Shown here: piece after piece, positions 44,690 through 54,999 of the stretch
Numbering within the stretch: the first letter of the stretch is position 1
How the letters are laid out: every line of letters starts with the position of its first letter
Source: Ambrosia x helenae
Lineage: Eukaryota > Streptophyta > Magnoliopsida > Asterales > Asteraceae
Direction of reading: 5' to 3'
Length of the DNA stretch: 64,000 nucleotides
Assembly: GCA_030844895.1 (NCBI GenBank)
Contig: CM061229.1
Span: 108,622,975 to 108,686,974, forward strand
Translations under genes and position numbers: made by a program
Notes under the pieces: generated by a model
The model's input: only the letters and a program-made list of their open reading frames with translations
What the model was told of the DNA's origin: nothing
The model's database searches: none

Positions 44690-45930
44690 AAATGAGGTCT
44701 TAGCAATGTTACTTCTTTCCTCAGATCCACCACTGGGTGGTATATGAGTAGTAGCAGCCTCAAATGTACTAGAGTATCTAAGTTTGGGCTTAGAGACCCT
44801 GGTTCATCCTCATCTCTTTGGTTAGGGCTTTGAGTGTCCACATCCATGTCAAGTTCTGAAGCTATGTCCCTTGTTTGATGTGGTTGTTGGGGACTGACAT
44901 GTTCGGATGGGATTCTCTCTTTTAGCCCAGAGAGAAGCTTGGCAATTTCAATTTCTGGTTCAGAAGTTTGGGGTGCTGGTTCAGTAGTTTGGTCTATGGG
45001 TTCAGCAGTTTCAAAAGAAGGATCTATTGGGATTGTTTTCTTGAATTTCTTTCTTTTGAAAAGGATTGTTATTGGTGCTCTTGATGGGGTTTGAGATGGA
45101 TGAGACTGAGAGGATGTTTCAGTCACATCTATATCAAGTGCAGATTGCACATTAGCAAGTTCAGGCATCTCAACCTCCTGAACTGCCTTTCTTTTTGGGT
45201 TGGTGGGTTTTTGTTTTTGTTGCTTGGGTTTCTTGGCCTTTGGGGTTGAAGGTTTGGAAGATGAGGGTTCCATGGGGACTGTTTCTGGTTCCCCTTGGTC
45301 ATCTTCTGGCCAGGCAGCCGGTTTGTTGTGCCTTGAGTATGCTTGTGAGGACAAAGGGTTTAAAATTGCAGTTTTACCCACAAGCACCTCTTCTCCAAGT
45401 TCTTTTATTATGCAATGCATAATAAATCTTGGGTACAACAAAAACTTCTTTTTAGTATTGAGATGATGTAACACCAACTCATTAAAGAAAAGTGATGATG
45501 CCCTGAATTTTGTTTCATTCACTATGGAATGAAAAATAGGTTGAAAAGTTGAGGGCATCTGATCATAAGATCCAGTTTTTGGACTCAAACACATAATAAT
45601 ATAATGAAACGACAGTTTATACTTTGGTTCAAAATATTTCTTAAAAATTGTAGCATGTGAGAGAGTACCTTGGTAACCACACTCTGTCATGGTTAAGTGA
45701 ATCTGAGAGTTTGGAAATTGGTCTGGGGCGTTTACATCATCCAAACCCAGCCTAATTGCCAAAGTAGCCGGTGTGATTGCCATTCTTCTCCCTTGGATGG
45801 TTGAGTTGAGGGAGATCACTTTGTTGTTCACCGTCACCGTCTTTGCGTTTGCCCAAAACTCATTTAGAGTTCCAGTGTGGATTGGAGGGTCGATGGTGAG
45901 GGCGGTGAAGTATTGGGATTTGACGACCAA
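44665..45930 (-). CDS. Envelope-position ORF, N-terminal part (421 aa)
   Basis: The N-terminal ~200 residues form a compact, conserved-looking domain (SQYFTALTIDPPIHTGTL, NEFWANAKTV, AITPATLAIRLGL, FHYIIMCLSPKTGSYDQMP, FLLYPRFIMHCIIKELG) widely seen in plant copia ORF3 proteins. A Lys/Pro-rich basic linker follows (KAKKPKQQKQKPTNPKRKA), possibly a nuclear-localisation signal. No signal peptide or transmembrane segment is obvious, which argues against a classical envelope. A frameshift separates it from the 42635-44689 ORF. Confidence 0.7.
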   Translation of the reverse strand: MVVKSQYFTALTIDPPIHTGTLNEFWANAKTVTVNNKVISLNSTIQGRRMAITPATLAIRLGLDDVNAPDQFPNSQIHLTMTECGYQGTLSHATIFKKYFEPKYKLSFHYIIMCLSPKTGSYDQMPSTFQPIFHSIVNETKFRASSLFFNELVLHHLNTKKKFLLYPRFIMHCIIKELGEEVLVGKTAILNPLSSQAYSRHNKPAAWPEDDQGEPETVPMEPSSSKPSTPKAKKPKQQKQKPTNPKRKAVQEVEMPELANVQSALDIDVTETSSQSHPSQTPSRAPITILFKRKKFKKTIPIDPSFETAEPIDQTTEPAPQTSEPEIEIAKLLSGLKERIPSEHVSPQQPHQTRDIASELDMDVDTQSPNQRDEDEPGSLSPNLDTLVHLRLLLLIYHPVVDLRKEVTLLRPHLWQLLMKA

Positions 45931-46473
45931 ATCAATGATTTCGTCGTATTGGGACCAGGCTTCATGTTTTTCGAAGTAGCCTCTTTGATTGTGTCCCTAT
46001 TTCAGTATTAGAGCCATGTGGTTTGTGTGTGTGTGGATCGAACAGTGTTTTTGCAGGTTTAGGTCTTGAGAGTGTTTTTGTGAGAGAGAAGGAGGGAATT
46101 TTTGCTTTTTGAAAGGATAAGTGTTGGAAAAGGTATTTATCAGAAGTTTATAACCGCCTAGGTCAAACTTCTGATGTGGGAAAAGTCTGATTTACTTTTT
46201 TTGACCAAACTGCCGATGAAGAACAATTATCATCAGTAGTTCCCACTTTCTCTTCAGTAGTTGTTAACAACTGATGAGAATGTTTTATAAATACTTTATT
46301 CATAACTTCTGAAGGTTATTTTATCAGAAGTTAATCATTTTTCAGAAAATATTCCCATACTGATGTTTTGTTCATCAGTAGTTTCTCTCTTGTTTGTTTT
46401 TCAGAAGTTTTCAGACTTAAAAACAGATGTAAGTGAAAAATGAAAATATGTGCAGAAAAATAAAAAGAAACAC
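45931..46473 (-). other. SIRE-like element spacer between RNase H and ORF3
   Basis: Non-coding. Dense in CAGAAGTT and TCAGTAGTT motifs (about 46140-46410). Confidence 0.6.
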
Positions 46474-47871
46474 TTACAAATTTAGCATCCCAAGCATGGA
46501 TACTAACTTCTGAAATGTTGATGTGTCAAGGGGTTTAGTGAATATGTCAGCTATTTGATTAGCTGTTGCTACATGTTTCACTTCAATCTTGCCTTTTTCA
46601 TAGCAATCTCTTATAAAATGATACCTGATTTCAATATGTTTGGTTTTTGAAAACTGAACAGGATTTTGAATGATGCTAATGGCAGATTTGCTGTCTACAA
46701 GCAATGGTGTCTTGGTCTCTTTAATTCCATAATCAAGAAGTTGATACTGGAGCCATTGTATCTGTGATGTACAACTTGCAGCTGCAATGTATTCAGCTTC
46801 AGCAGTTGAAGTTGCAACAGATGTTTGTTTCTTTGATTGCCAGGACACTAGACAGTTTCCCAAGAATTGACAACCACCAGATGTTGATTTTCTTGACATT
46901 TTACACCCTGCATAGTCACTATCTGAAAAAGCTGATAACTTGGTATTGCTTGAAGTAGGATACCAAATTCCAAGTGTTGGAGTTCCTTTCAGATATCTGA
47001 AGATTCTTTTGACTGCAATGAGGTGTGATTCCCTAGGAGCTGATTGATATCTAGCATAGACACATGTTGAAAACATAATATCTGGTCTAGAAGCAGTTAG
47101 ATATAAAAAGGAACCTATCATACATCTATACATGGTTTGATCAACCTGTTTTCCTTGATCATCTGGTTCAACTTGTGTGGTTGGTGTCATGGGAGTGGAA
47201 CATGATTTACAGTCTTGTAAAGAAAATTTGTTCAATAATTCTTTAACATATTTTGATTGATGTATAAAAGTTCCATTTGTTTGTTGTTTAATCTGCAGTC
47301 CCAGAAAGTACTGCAGTTCTCCCATTGTACTCATCTCAAATTTTGATCGCATGAGTTTCTTAAATTCATCACACAGTTTTGTGTTTGTTGAACCAAATAT
47401 GATATCATCAACATATATTTGAACAAGTAAGACATGATTTCCAACATGTTTTATGAAAAGAGTTTTATCAATGGAGCCTCTTGTGAAGTTATTTTTGAGC
47501 AAAAAGTTAGAAAGTGTTTCATACCACGCTCTTGGAGCCTGTTTGAGCCCATAAAGAGCTTTGTCTAGCTTGTACACCCACTCAGGATGAGAAGGATCCT
47601 CAAACCCAGGTGGCTGACAGATATACACTTCCTCTTTTATTTTTCCATACAAAAATGCACTTTTAACATCCATTTGAAAAACTTTGATTTTGTTGGAAAT
47701 GGCATAGGCCAGAAATAACCTGATGGCTTCAAGCCTTGCAACTGGAGCAAAGGTTTCATCATAATCAATTCCTTCTTCTTGAGAGTAACCTTGTACTACC
47801 ATTCTTGCCTTGTTCTTTATAATCATACCAGCCTCATCTTGTTTGTTCCTAAAAAACCCATCTTGTGCCAA
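46474..47871 (-). pseudogene. copia pol: reverse transcriptase and RNase H
   Basis: Seen: ARMVVQGYSQEEGIDYDETF, FAPVARLEAIRLFLAYA, VFQMDVKSAFLYGKI, KALYGLKQAPRAWY, IYVDDIIFGST (the YVDD catalytic site), SRPDIMFSTCVYARY, SDSDYAGCKMSRKSTSGGC (RNase H), TAEAEYIAAAS and LVDSKSAI, then KHIEIRYHFIRD near the end. The order matches the copia RT-RNase H unit. The start is artificial: the upstream frame continues at 48166-47849 and breaks at an A6 run near 47850 (homopolymer frameshift). Confidence 0.93.
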
Positions 47872-48540
47872 TTAGTTGCTTGTTTGGTGGTAAGGGACAG
47901 ATTTCCCAAACCTGTTGCTTTTTGAATTGAAGCAACTTATCTTGCATGGCTTGCACCCAATTGTTGTCTTTGAGGGCTTCTTGGTACTTGTTAGGTTCCA
48001 ACTGAGAAATGAATGCTGAGAAGAAGCAAAAGTTGGAAAGCTGGTTTCTTGTAAGAACACCTGATGCAATATCACCCATGATTTGTTCAAGTGGATGATC
48101 TTTGTGTTCAATCAGTTGTTGTAAACCACTGACAGGTGTAGGTGGCTCTTGTACTTCATCAAACAAACCACTGAGGTTTATAATGTCTGGTTCAGCAGTT
48201 TCAGTGTCTTCAGTAGTTTTAGGTGCTGAAGCAGATGTTTGAGTTTGTACATCAGCAGTTGTTGAGTCAGAAGTTTGTGAAACTTCTGATGGTTTGGAAG
48301 TTGACTTAATGACTGTTTGAGGAGTCCATGGTGTTGGATCCTCATCATAAAACCTTTGATCACCATAATTAGTTGGGTTAGATGAAGTAACAGTCTTTTC
48401 AGGTCCAAAATGAAAGCTGTCAAGGTCAAAAAGTTCAGCAGGATGTGCTGGATTAAGAGTGTGTTTTGACTCATTGAACTTGACATTCAGTGTTTTAGGT
48501 CCAAAATGAAAGCTGTCAAGGTCAAAATGAAAGCTATCCT
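47849..48540 (-). pseudogene. copia pol: integrase-RT linker, frameshifted
   Basis: The frame at 48166-47849 (GVLTRNQLSNFCFFSAF ... EPNKYQEALKDNNWVQAMQD, LIGTRWVF) is the conserved linker before RT. Between 48405 and 48540 a unit AAAATGAAAGCTGTCAAGGT occurs twice, with a third partial copy. This local duplication throws the frame out at the end of integrase. Confidence 0.8.
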
Positions 48541-49761
48541 GGTTCTTGAGTTAAAAACCTTGTAGGCTTTTCTAGTGGAAGAATAACCAAGAAAGTAACC
48601 TGAATCAACTTTAGCAGCAAACTTTGAAATAGAGTCTTTGATGTTTAGAATGAAACATTGACATCCAAAAGCCCTGAAAAAGGAGATAAGGGGCTTTATG
48701 CCATGAAGAACTTCATAGGTAGTCTTGGAGTGTCTCTTGTTGACAAGGACTCTATTTTGAACATAACATGCAGTGTTAACTGCTTCAGCCCAGAAATACA
48801 ATGGTAGGCCTGAATCAGCTAACATTGTTCTTGCTCCTTCAATTAAGGTTCTGTTCTTCCTTTCTACTACACCATTTTGTTCAGGAGTTCTGGGAACACT
48901 ATATTGTCTAATAATCCCTTTAGACAAACAGAATTCATCCAAAGTTTTATTCCTAAACTCTGTCCCATTGTCACTTCTAATGGCTTTGACAGACAGAGAA
49001 TATTGTTTCTCTACTTGTAGAATGAAGAACTTGATGATTTCAGCAGCCTCATCCTTGGAAAATAAGAAGAATACCCATGTAAATCTTGAATAGTCATCAA
49101 TGATGACCAAGCAGTATTTCTTCTTACCAAGGCTCATGATTTTTACAGGCCCAAATAAGTCCATATGGAGTAGTTGAAGACATGCAGTTGTTTTTGATTC
49201 TTTAATAGACTTATAGGAGGACTTATGTTGTTTTCCCTTCAAACAGGATACACAGTGTTCTTGACACTGGTATACCTTCAAAGGTAGACCTCTGACCAAG
49301 CCCATTTTTGTGACTTTATTTATGGTTTTAAATTTCACATGGCCAAGTCTCCTGTGCCAGAGATCAGTCTCTGAAGTTGATGCCTTTGAGAAGAAACAGG
49401 CAGTGTTATTCAGTACTTTGTCCTTTTCAATGTCCACTGCATAGACATTGCCGCATCTTTTGGCTATCAACAAAGTATGATCTTCAATGATCTTCTCTAT
49501 CAACTTCTGGCCTTCTGGTGATATGATCTTGCATGCTGTCTTTGTGAAAAAGGAAGAATATCCTTTATCACATATTTGTGACACACTCAGCAAGTTGTAC
49601 TCAAGGTTTTCAACCAGATTGACCTTGTCAAACTGTATTTTGCCAGAGGAGACATTGCCATGTCCTAGCACATATCCCTTAGCATTGTTCCCAAAGGATA
49701 CAGATCCTTCTCTTTGACTGATAAAACTGTTTATCAGGTATCTGCATCCAGTCATGTGCAT
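48487..49761 (-). pseudogene. copia pol: protease end, pre-integrase and integrase
   Basis: Upstream of the first Met the same frame reads IWYVDSGGSMHMTG (aspartic protease DSG, 49750-49810). Then LLSVSQICDKGY, the pre-integrase zinc finger (WHRRLGHVKFKT, HCVSCLKGKQHKS), and the integrase core with LLHMDLFGPVK, AIRSDNGTEFRN and TPEQNGVVERKNRTL (DDE residues), then YFWAEAVNTACYV. It shares its frame with gag, separated by a TAA at 49828. The C-terminal end is altered by the 48.4-kb duplication. Confidence 0.92.
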
Positions 49762-49827
49762 TGAGCCTCCACTGTCAACATACCAAATGCTATTTAAGCC
49801 TCTGGAAACTCTGCAGAAAATAGCAAA

Positions 49828-52392
49828 TTAGTTAGATTTGGGAACCCAAGCCAGTTTGGCTTTGGGTTTGCTCTTGAGAACATTTACAGTTTGTTCTTGA
49901 CCAAGTTGAGGAATCCATGTCTTTTTGGCAATGGATTTTTCATTAAGAGCAATGGTGGTATCCTTTTGAGGACCACCATCAACTTTGGTCATCAGTAGTT
50001 GTACCATGTTCATGAGATCTTTAATCTCAGCAATTTGTGAAACTGCTGATGATTTAGGTCTAATTACTGAAAGAGAATTTTGAGAAAAAGATTTATGTTG
50101 AGATTTTGTCTTTTTCTGAGAAAAGGTGTTTACTGGTTGTTGTTTCCTGGGAAAAAAAGTTTCTACAAAATCATTTCTGATTTGTTTTCCCACAACCAGT
50201 TGTTGAATTTTCTTGTTGTACTGAATACCTTTTCTGTATCTGCAAAATTCTGTCTTGTGGTTGAACAGACCACAGATTTCACTTTCTTTTGTCTTTTCTT
50301 TTAAAGACAAGTTTCTGACTGTATTGATTGGTTTTAGGTCATCAGTAGTTTTTAGGTTCTCAACTCCTGATGTAGTTGAAACTACTGATGGCTTAATGTC
50401 AGATTTTATCAGTACTTCTGAAGAACTTTCTTTGTGAGTTTTTAGAAAGTTTTCATGGAAAGATGTGCATTCTTTCTCTTCAGAAGTTTCACCTGAAACA
50501 ATTTTTCTCCCATCTTCAGTAGTTTTGGGGGAAAAATCTGTTGGTGTTTCAGTGTGATTGTACCCTATGCCAAACCTAACATTTAAAGCACTTTGTTTGT
50601 TGAGAAATAGTTGGTACCCCTTACAAGATTCAACCCATTTTTCACAAGTGACCTTGGTGTCAGCAAGCTCTTTTCTGACATTTCCTAGGTCATCTATCAT
50701 GATTTTAAGTTGTGCTTGGGTTTCAATAGCATTGTTAGTTAATTTAGAAACTTCTTTTGTTTTTGCAGCAAGTTTTCTTTCTAAATCACATTTCATCTGA
50801 GTGAATTTTCTCTCAGAATCATTTGCTTTACCTTGTAAGTGCACATTAGTCTCTCTTATGAGAGCAAAAGATTCTTTACAAGAAGTTGAACAAAGTTTTG
50901 TCAAAGATTCTTTTGATACCTGTGACAAGGCAGATTTTGAGGTGCATCCCTCAAATGCCATCAAGGCAAAGTTCTTTCTGGCATTGTCAGGCTCTCCCCA
51001 GTTGATGTCAAACATCTTGTTGTCTGCATCAGGGTTACACTTAGTAGTGTCAAAAGGAAGACTGCTCCAGTCAACATACCCTGAAGTAAATAAACTTTGT
51101 TGTGAGGGTTGCTGAGTCTGTGGAGGTGGTTGAGCAGCTGGAAAGGGAGGGATTGATTGTTGGCTCTGCATTTGTTGAGCAGGCATATGTACATATTGTA
51201 CTTGTGGCACATATTGGCTTTGTGGAGCTTGTGCCTGCACAAAATGTGCACTCCCTTGTGTTCCATTATTCCTGTTATAACTGGGGTTAAAATTATTTCC
51301 AGACTGAGATTGGTTAAAGCTAGAGCTTCTACACTCTCTAGCAAAGTGTCCCAACTTTTGACACTTGTGACATCTAAGTTTAGATTTGTCAAAACCAATT
51401 TTTGTGGAACTGTTGAGTCCTGGAAATTTCCTTCCTGACCTTTTGTAAAATTTGTTTGTTTTTATACTCAACATGGCCAGTTGGTGTAGAATATCCATTT
51501 CTTCCAAGTCATCACTGCTGAAATTTTTTAAATCATCCATGATAAAACATATGTTATCAGCAGTTTGACTAAAATCATTATTGTCATAACCTAGGAATGA
51601 TCTTTCAGATGAGATCCCAGCAGTTATGTCAATGTGGTCAAAAGATCCAAAACTATTTGAACAAGTTGGTGAGTCTTGTCCTAATAGTGCTGTACTACAT
51701 GGTAGATAGTCATCAGCAGTTTTACCAGAACTTTGTAACTTTTTCTTTTGATCAATTTCTCTTTCAAAAGTAAGTAATCTCCCATGTAGTTTTGTAAGAG
51801 TGAGGGAGCTAAAGTCTGGTGAAGATCTTAAGACTATAGAGTATGTTTCCCATTTTTCAGGTAAAGACCTTAAAAATCTATGAAGCATAGATACAGTTGT
51901 GTAGGTCTGACCATTTAATTTTAGCTCAGATATTAATGAGGAGAATCTTTCAAATTGTTGAGTTAAAGTTTCCCCATTAATGTGAGCAAAAGTTTCATAT
52001 TGTTGAGCTAGGATTTCTCTGGTGTTGGCAATCACCTCTTTAGTTCCTCCAAACTGTTTTTTGAGGCAGTTCCAAAGCTCTTTGGCACTATCATAATGCA
52101 TTAGGCCAGAGTAGATTTCATTTGGGAGTGCCATTGCCAACATAGAGAAAGCTTTAGCATCAAGCTCAAGTTTTAGGAAATCATCATCTGTATAGTCTTT
52201 TGGGTCTTTTGGTATTTCTTCTTTAGTTTCAAGATTGATATTTACTGGTTTATGAGGACCATATATCACAGATTTCCAGCAACCTGTGTTGGTCTGTGAT
52301 AAGGTATGTGCCATTCTCCTTTGCCAGATATTGTATTCATTTCTTACTAGCATAGCAGGTTTGTTGGCAGAACCAGTATTATGAGGATCCAT
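49828..52392 (-). CDS. copia gag (854 aa)
   Basis: Intact. N-terminal gag core: YNIWQRRMAHTLSQTNTGCW, AKELWNCLKKQFGG, HINGETLTQQFERFSSLISE, LHRFLRSLPEKW. One CCHC knuckle CHKCQKLGHFAREC (about residues 341-354), a Gln/Pro-rich linker (QSQQSIPPFPAAQPPPQTQQ), and a coiled-coil half (KANDSERKFTQMKCDLERKL) typical of SIRE-type long gags. It starts at ATG 52392, about 140 bp after the PBS. TAA at 49828-49830 separates it from pol in the same frame. Confidence 0.92.
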   Translation of the reverse strand: MDPHNTGSANKPAMLVRNEYNIWQRRMAHTLSQTNTGCWKSVIYGPHKPVNINLETKEEIPKDPKDYTDDDFLKLELDAKAFSMLAMALPNEIYSGLMHYDSAKELWNCLKKQFGGTKEVIANTREILAQQYETFAHINGETLTQQFERFSSLISELKLNGQTYTTVSMLHRFLRSLPEKWETYSIVLRSSPDFSSLTLTKLHGRLLTFEREIDQKKKLQSSGKTADDYLPCSTALLGQDSPTCSNSFGSFDHIDITAGISSERSFLGYDNNDFSQTADNICFIMDDLKNFSSDDLEEMDILHQLAMLSIKTNKFYKRSGRKFPGLNSSTKIGFDKSKLRCHKCQKLGHFARECRSSSFNQSQSGNNFNPSYNRNNGTQGSAHFVQAQAPQSQYVPQVQYVHMPAQQMQSQQSIPPFPAAQPPPQTQQPSQQSLFTSGYVDWSSLPFDTTKCNPDADNKMFDINWGEPDNARKNFALMAFEGCTSKSALSQVSKESLTKLCSTSCKESFALIRETNVHLQGKANDSERKFTQMKCDLERKLAAKTKEVSKLTNNAIETQAQLKIMIDDLGNVRKELADTKVTCEKWVESCKGYQLFLNKQSALNVRFGIGYNHTETPTDFSPKTTEDGRKIVSGETSEEKECTSFHENFLKTHKESSSEVLIKSDIKPSVVSTTSGVENLKTTDDLKPINTVRNLSLKEKTKESEICGLFNHKTEFCRYRKGIQYNKKIQQLVVGKQIRNDFVETFFPRKQQPVNTFSQKKTKSQHKSFSQNSLSVIRPKSSAVSQIAEIKDLMNMVQLLMTKVDGGPQKDTTIALNEKSIAKKTWIPQLGQEQTVNVLKSKPKAKLAWVPKSN

Positions 52393-52534
52393 TTTAAAGA
52401 GTATTGATTTGTCAAATATATCTTAAAGTGATGGATGTTGATAAAAGTGAACTTTTAATCCTTTATTGAATATCAATAAGAGCCTGTGTCCGATTCTCAA
52501 TGTGTTAGATTGATATGTGATCAGATCAACCAGT

Positions 52535-52547
52535 GCTCTGATACCAA
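52535..52547 (-). other. Primer binding site of the SIRE-like element
   Basis: TTGGTATCAGAGC on the - strand directly after the LTR end, initiator tRNA-Met type. Confidence 0.9.
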
Positions 52548-52548
52548 T

Positions 52549-53226
52549 TTTTGGATCAGTATTGCTCTTTGTATGAACTTGCTAGTGAACACTTAAGTGT
52601 TTAGCAAGTTCTTAATCAGTTATAGCACAGCGGAATGATTTAAGTTAAAGCTACACTTATCAACAGGAGTTATTACTCCCCCTGGATGTTTGATAAAACT
52701 AAAGACAAGTATTTAATGAGAATCTAAGTATTGAATGAGAATGAATACTTAAACAGATTCTCAGTAAATGAAATGGAAATAACAATGATAAGCTTTGAAG
52801 GATTTTTGTATTAAAAATCAATGTCTAAAACAGAGGGATGAACCCATCTATTTATAGACTTTACATATACATGAACCTTGCCAAAAAGCAAGTTCAGAAA
52901 CAAGTTGCAATCTTGGAACTTGCACAAAAAGTTAAAGTAATAATAAACTAATAAACTACTGAAACATAAGGCGGTGGAAAGATTCTTGAACAAGTGCTGA
53001 TGAATGACAAACTACTGATGAGTAGTTTGTCTTCAGTAGTTCTTCAGTGAACTGTCTAGTTTGGACTTCAGAACTTCTGATGTATTTCTTCTTCAGTACT
53101 TGTAGAATCCTTCTTCAGTACTTTTGTCTTCTTTCTTCAGTAGTTCTATACTTAGAATATCTTTGACAGAAGTGAATTAGACTTAGGTTTCCAAAAGTGG
53201 TTTCACCAATCCTCTTTGTCCTAACA
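52549..53226 (-). repeat. 5' LTR of the SIRE-like element
   Basis: 678 bp, starting TGTTAGGACAAAGAGG on the - strand. Rich in CTTCAGTAGTT/CTTCAGTACTT units at 53020-53150. Confidence 0.94.
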
Positions 53227-53348
53227 TGCAACATGTGCTCCAACTCCGCCTGAGTCATGGTGATGTTCCCACCACCTCGTCCACCGCCATTGCGACCCCC
53301 GCCGCCACCACGGCGTCCCCCAGTACGTCCACCAGCACGACCAGACAT
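53227..53348 (-). pseudogene. Gypsy gag N-terminus (continues at 41937)
   Basis: - strand ATG at 53348: MSGRAGGRTGGRRGGGGG, then MTQAELEHML, cut by the SIRE-like insertion and resuming QQQLNVAL at 41937. The Gly/Arg-rich start parallels the MSGV-stop-GGRGGG start at 12219. Confidence 0.9.
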
Positions 53349-54999
53349 GTTCTGCCAAAACACAAACAAGATACTCAACATCACTACTAGATCAAACTAT
53401 TAGTGATCAAACGAATTTAGAACGGGGTTCCAGCATGATCATCTGCAGCGAATCCCCTTCATTTGATTCAAAAATCACGCGTCTTCGATCTGCATATGGA
53501 AACAAACGTGATTGACAGATCATCAAGCGTATTCCTCACGTCAATCGCAATCAAAACCTTCCATTGTTATGATAATCACGCGTTTGTATTTAAGGGTTGG
53601 TCAAAAGTTTCTAAATCGTCTAATCTGTAGGAGCACTATAAATTGAACCCTCCTTGACAAGCTAAATGTGCCGAAAAATACACACACATATCCAATTATC
53701 CCCTCAGTTCGTCCTTATTGAGTAATCAAGCTCAGTTTGACTTTTCGTTTGACTCACAAATCAAAGACTCTAGCAACCGGTATGATTCAATTCTTCATTC
53801 CTATATGTTAATCGGCCCCTATACATCATTAACCCCATAGTTAATTTCGTTATTAATCGTTCGTTTTGATTATTAAGATTCTAGGGTTCATATTATACGA
53901 ATTGGGGATAAACCATCGTGCAGACTATTATTTATATTTATAACGCATGGTAGTTTATCACCAACTGATTAGTAGATCAGTTGGTATTTGCCTTCTGTTT
54001 AAAACAATGAACCGCCCCAGTGACAAGGGTTCGAGCCCCGTCCCCTTCATCCTTTTTGAAAACAATATATTTGTTTAATTGGAAAACCTATATAATTAAT
54101 TCGAACCAAGGATTATTCGTTCTCAGGGTCCAGACCAACTGGTCTGGGCTTGTGATTTAAAACCCCGACCCGGGTTTGACGCGGGTTCGACCCCTAGCAC
54201 ATACAAACCTTTTTTTTAAAAACCCTTTTATACTTATATATTCATTATTATTTTTAAAAATAGATTTAAAATACTAAAAATGCTTTATAAATTCTACAAA
54301 TTTTATTTTATGTTATTCAAATGATAAACTTTATTATCCAAATTTAGTTTTTTCAAAAATCTTTTATTTATTATATATAATAAATATTACAAGTTTATTC
54401 TATTATAATTATAAAATTCTATAAAAATATCAAAACGATTTTATAAAATTCCAAAAAAATTATCCTAAACTTATAAAACAATAAAAATTCCAGAAATGAT
54501 TTTTATTTCAGAAAAATCATTTATTTAACATTTTTAATCGATTTTTGTTATTTTAATCATAAATAAATCATAATAAAATAATTTTTCATTATTTTTGCAT
54601 CAAAATTTCACATAAATTATTATTAATCATTTAGATCAGAAATATAAATTTTTGATTCGAAATTTCAAAATTTTAATATTTTTAAATATTAAGTCTACAT
54701 TTTGTCAAATAATTATTAATATATAAATATTCATTAATTAAGAAAATAATTTTATAAAAATTATTTTTACATTTATTACATTATAATTCAACTACTTTTA
54801 GATAATATTGGTCAGAAAACATTTTCACTAATTAGTTCTTTATTTATTTAAATTATTCAAATTTAATCATAAATCAATTGTCAATCCCCAAATTAGGAAC
54901 CCTAGCACATTTTAGACTAGAAAACTTAGACTTATTAAGTTTTCCCCAAAACTTATTTATTACCTTGAAATAGGGTGATATTTGGATACACACGAGCCA
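53349..54999. other. Gypsy leader scrap, tRNA-like segments and AT-rich DNA
   Basis: The leader homology right of the gag start fades by about 53390. No inverted tRNA-Met primer site is present, so the gypsy 5' LTR is missing or displaced. CACTATAAATTG at about 53633-53644 is TATA-like. Two T-arm-like pieces occur (AGGGTTCGAGCCCC at about 54027, GGGTTCGACCCC at about 54183). 54200-54990 is AT-rich without ORFs and may be the 5' part of the LTR ending at 55734. Confidence 0.5.

Larger units (their letters stand above)
41938..53226 (-). mobile_element. SIRE/Maximus-like Ty1/copia element with envelope-position ORFs
   Basis: On the - strand: 5' LTR 53226-52549, PBS 52547-52535, gag 52392-49828, pol 49761-46474 in pieces, two further ORFs 45930-42635, polypurine CCAGGGGGAGAT, 3' LTR 42593-41938. 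TSD TGCAA (41933-41937, 53227-53231). Integrase-before-RT order defines copia; long extra ORFs after RNase H define the SIRE/Maximus group. Confidence 0.94.

Noticed and set aside
42635..45930. Classical viral envelope protein
   Set aside because: No signal peptide, membrane anchor or cleavage pattern; only the map position suggests envelope.
54027..54198. tRNA genes
   Set aside because: T-arm-like words are present, but no acceptor stem or anticodon arm can be folded.
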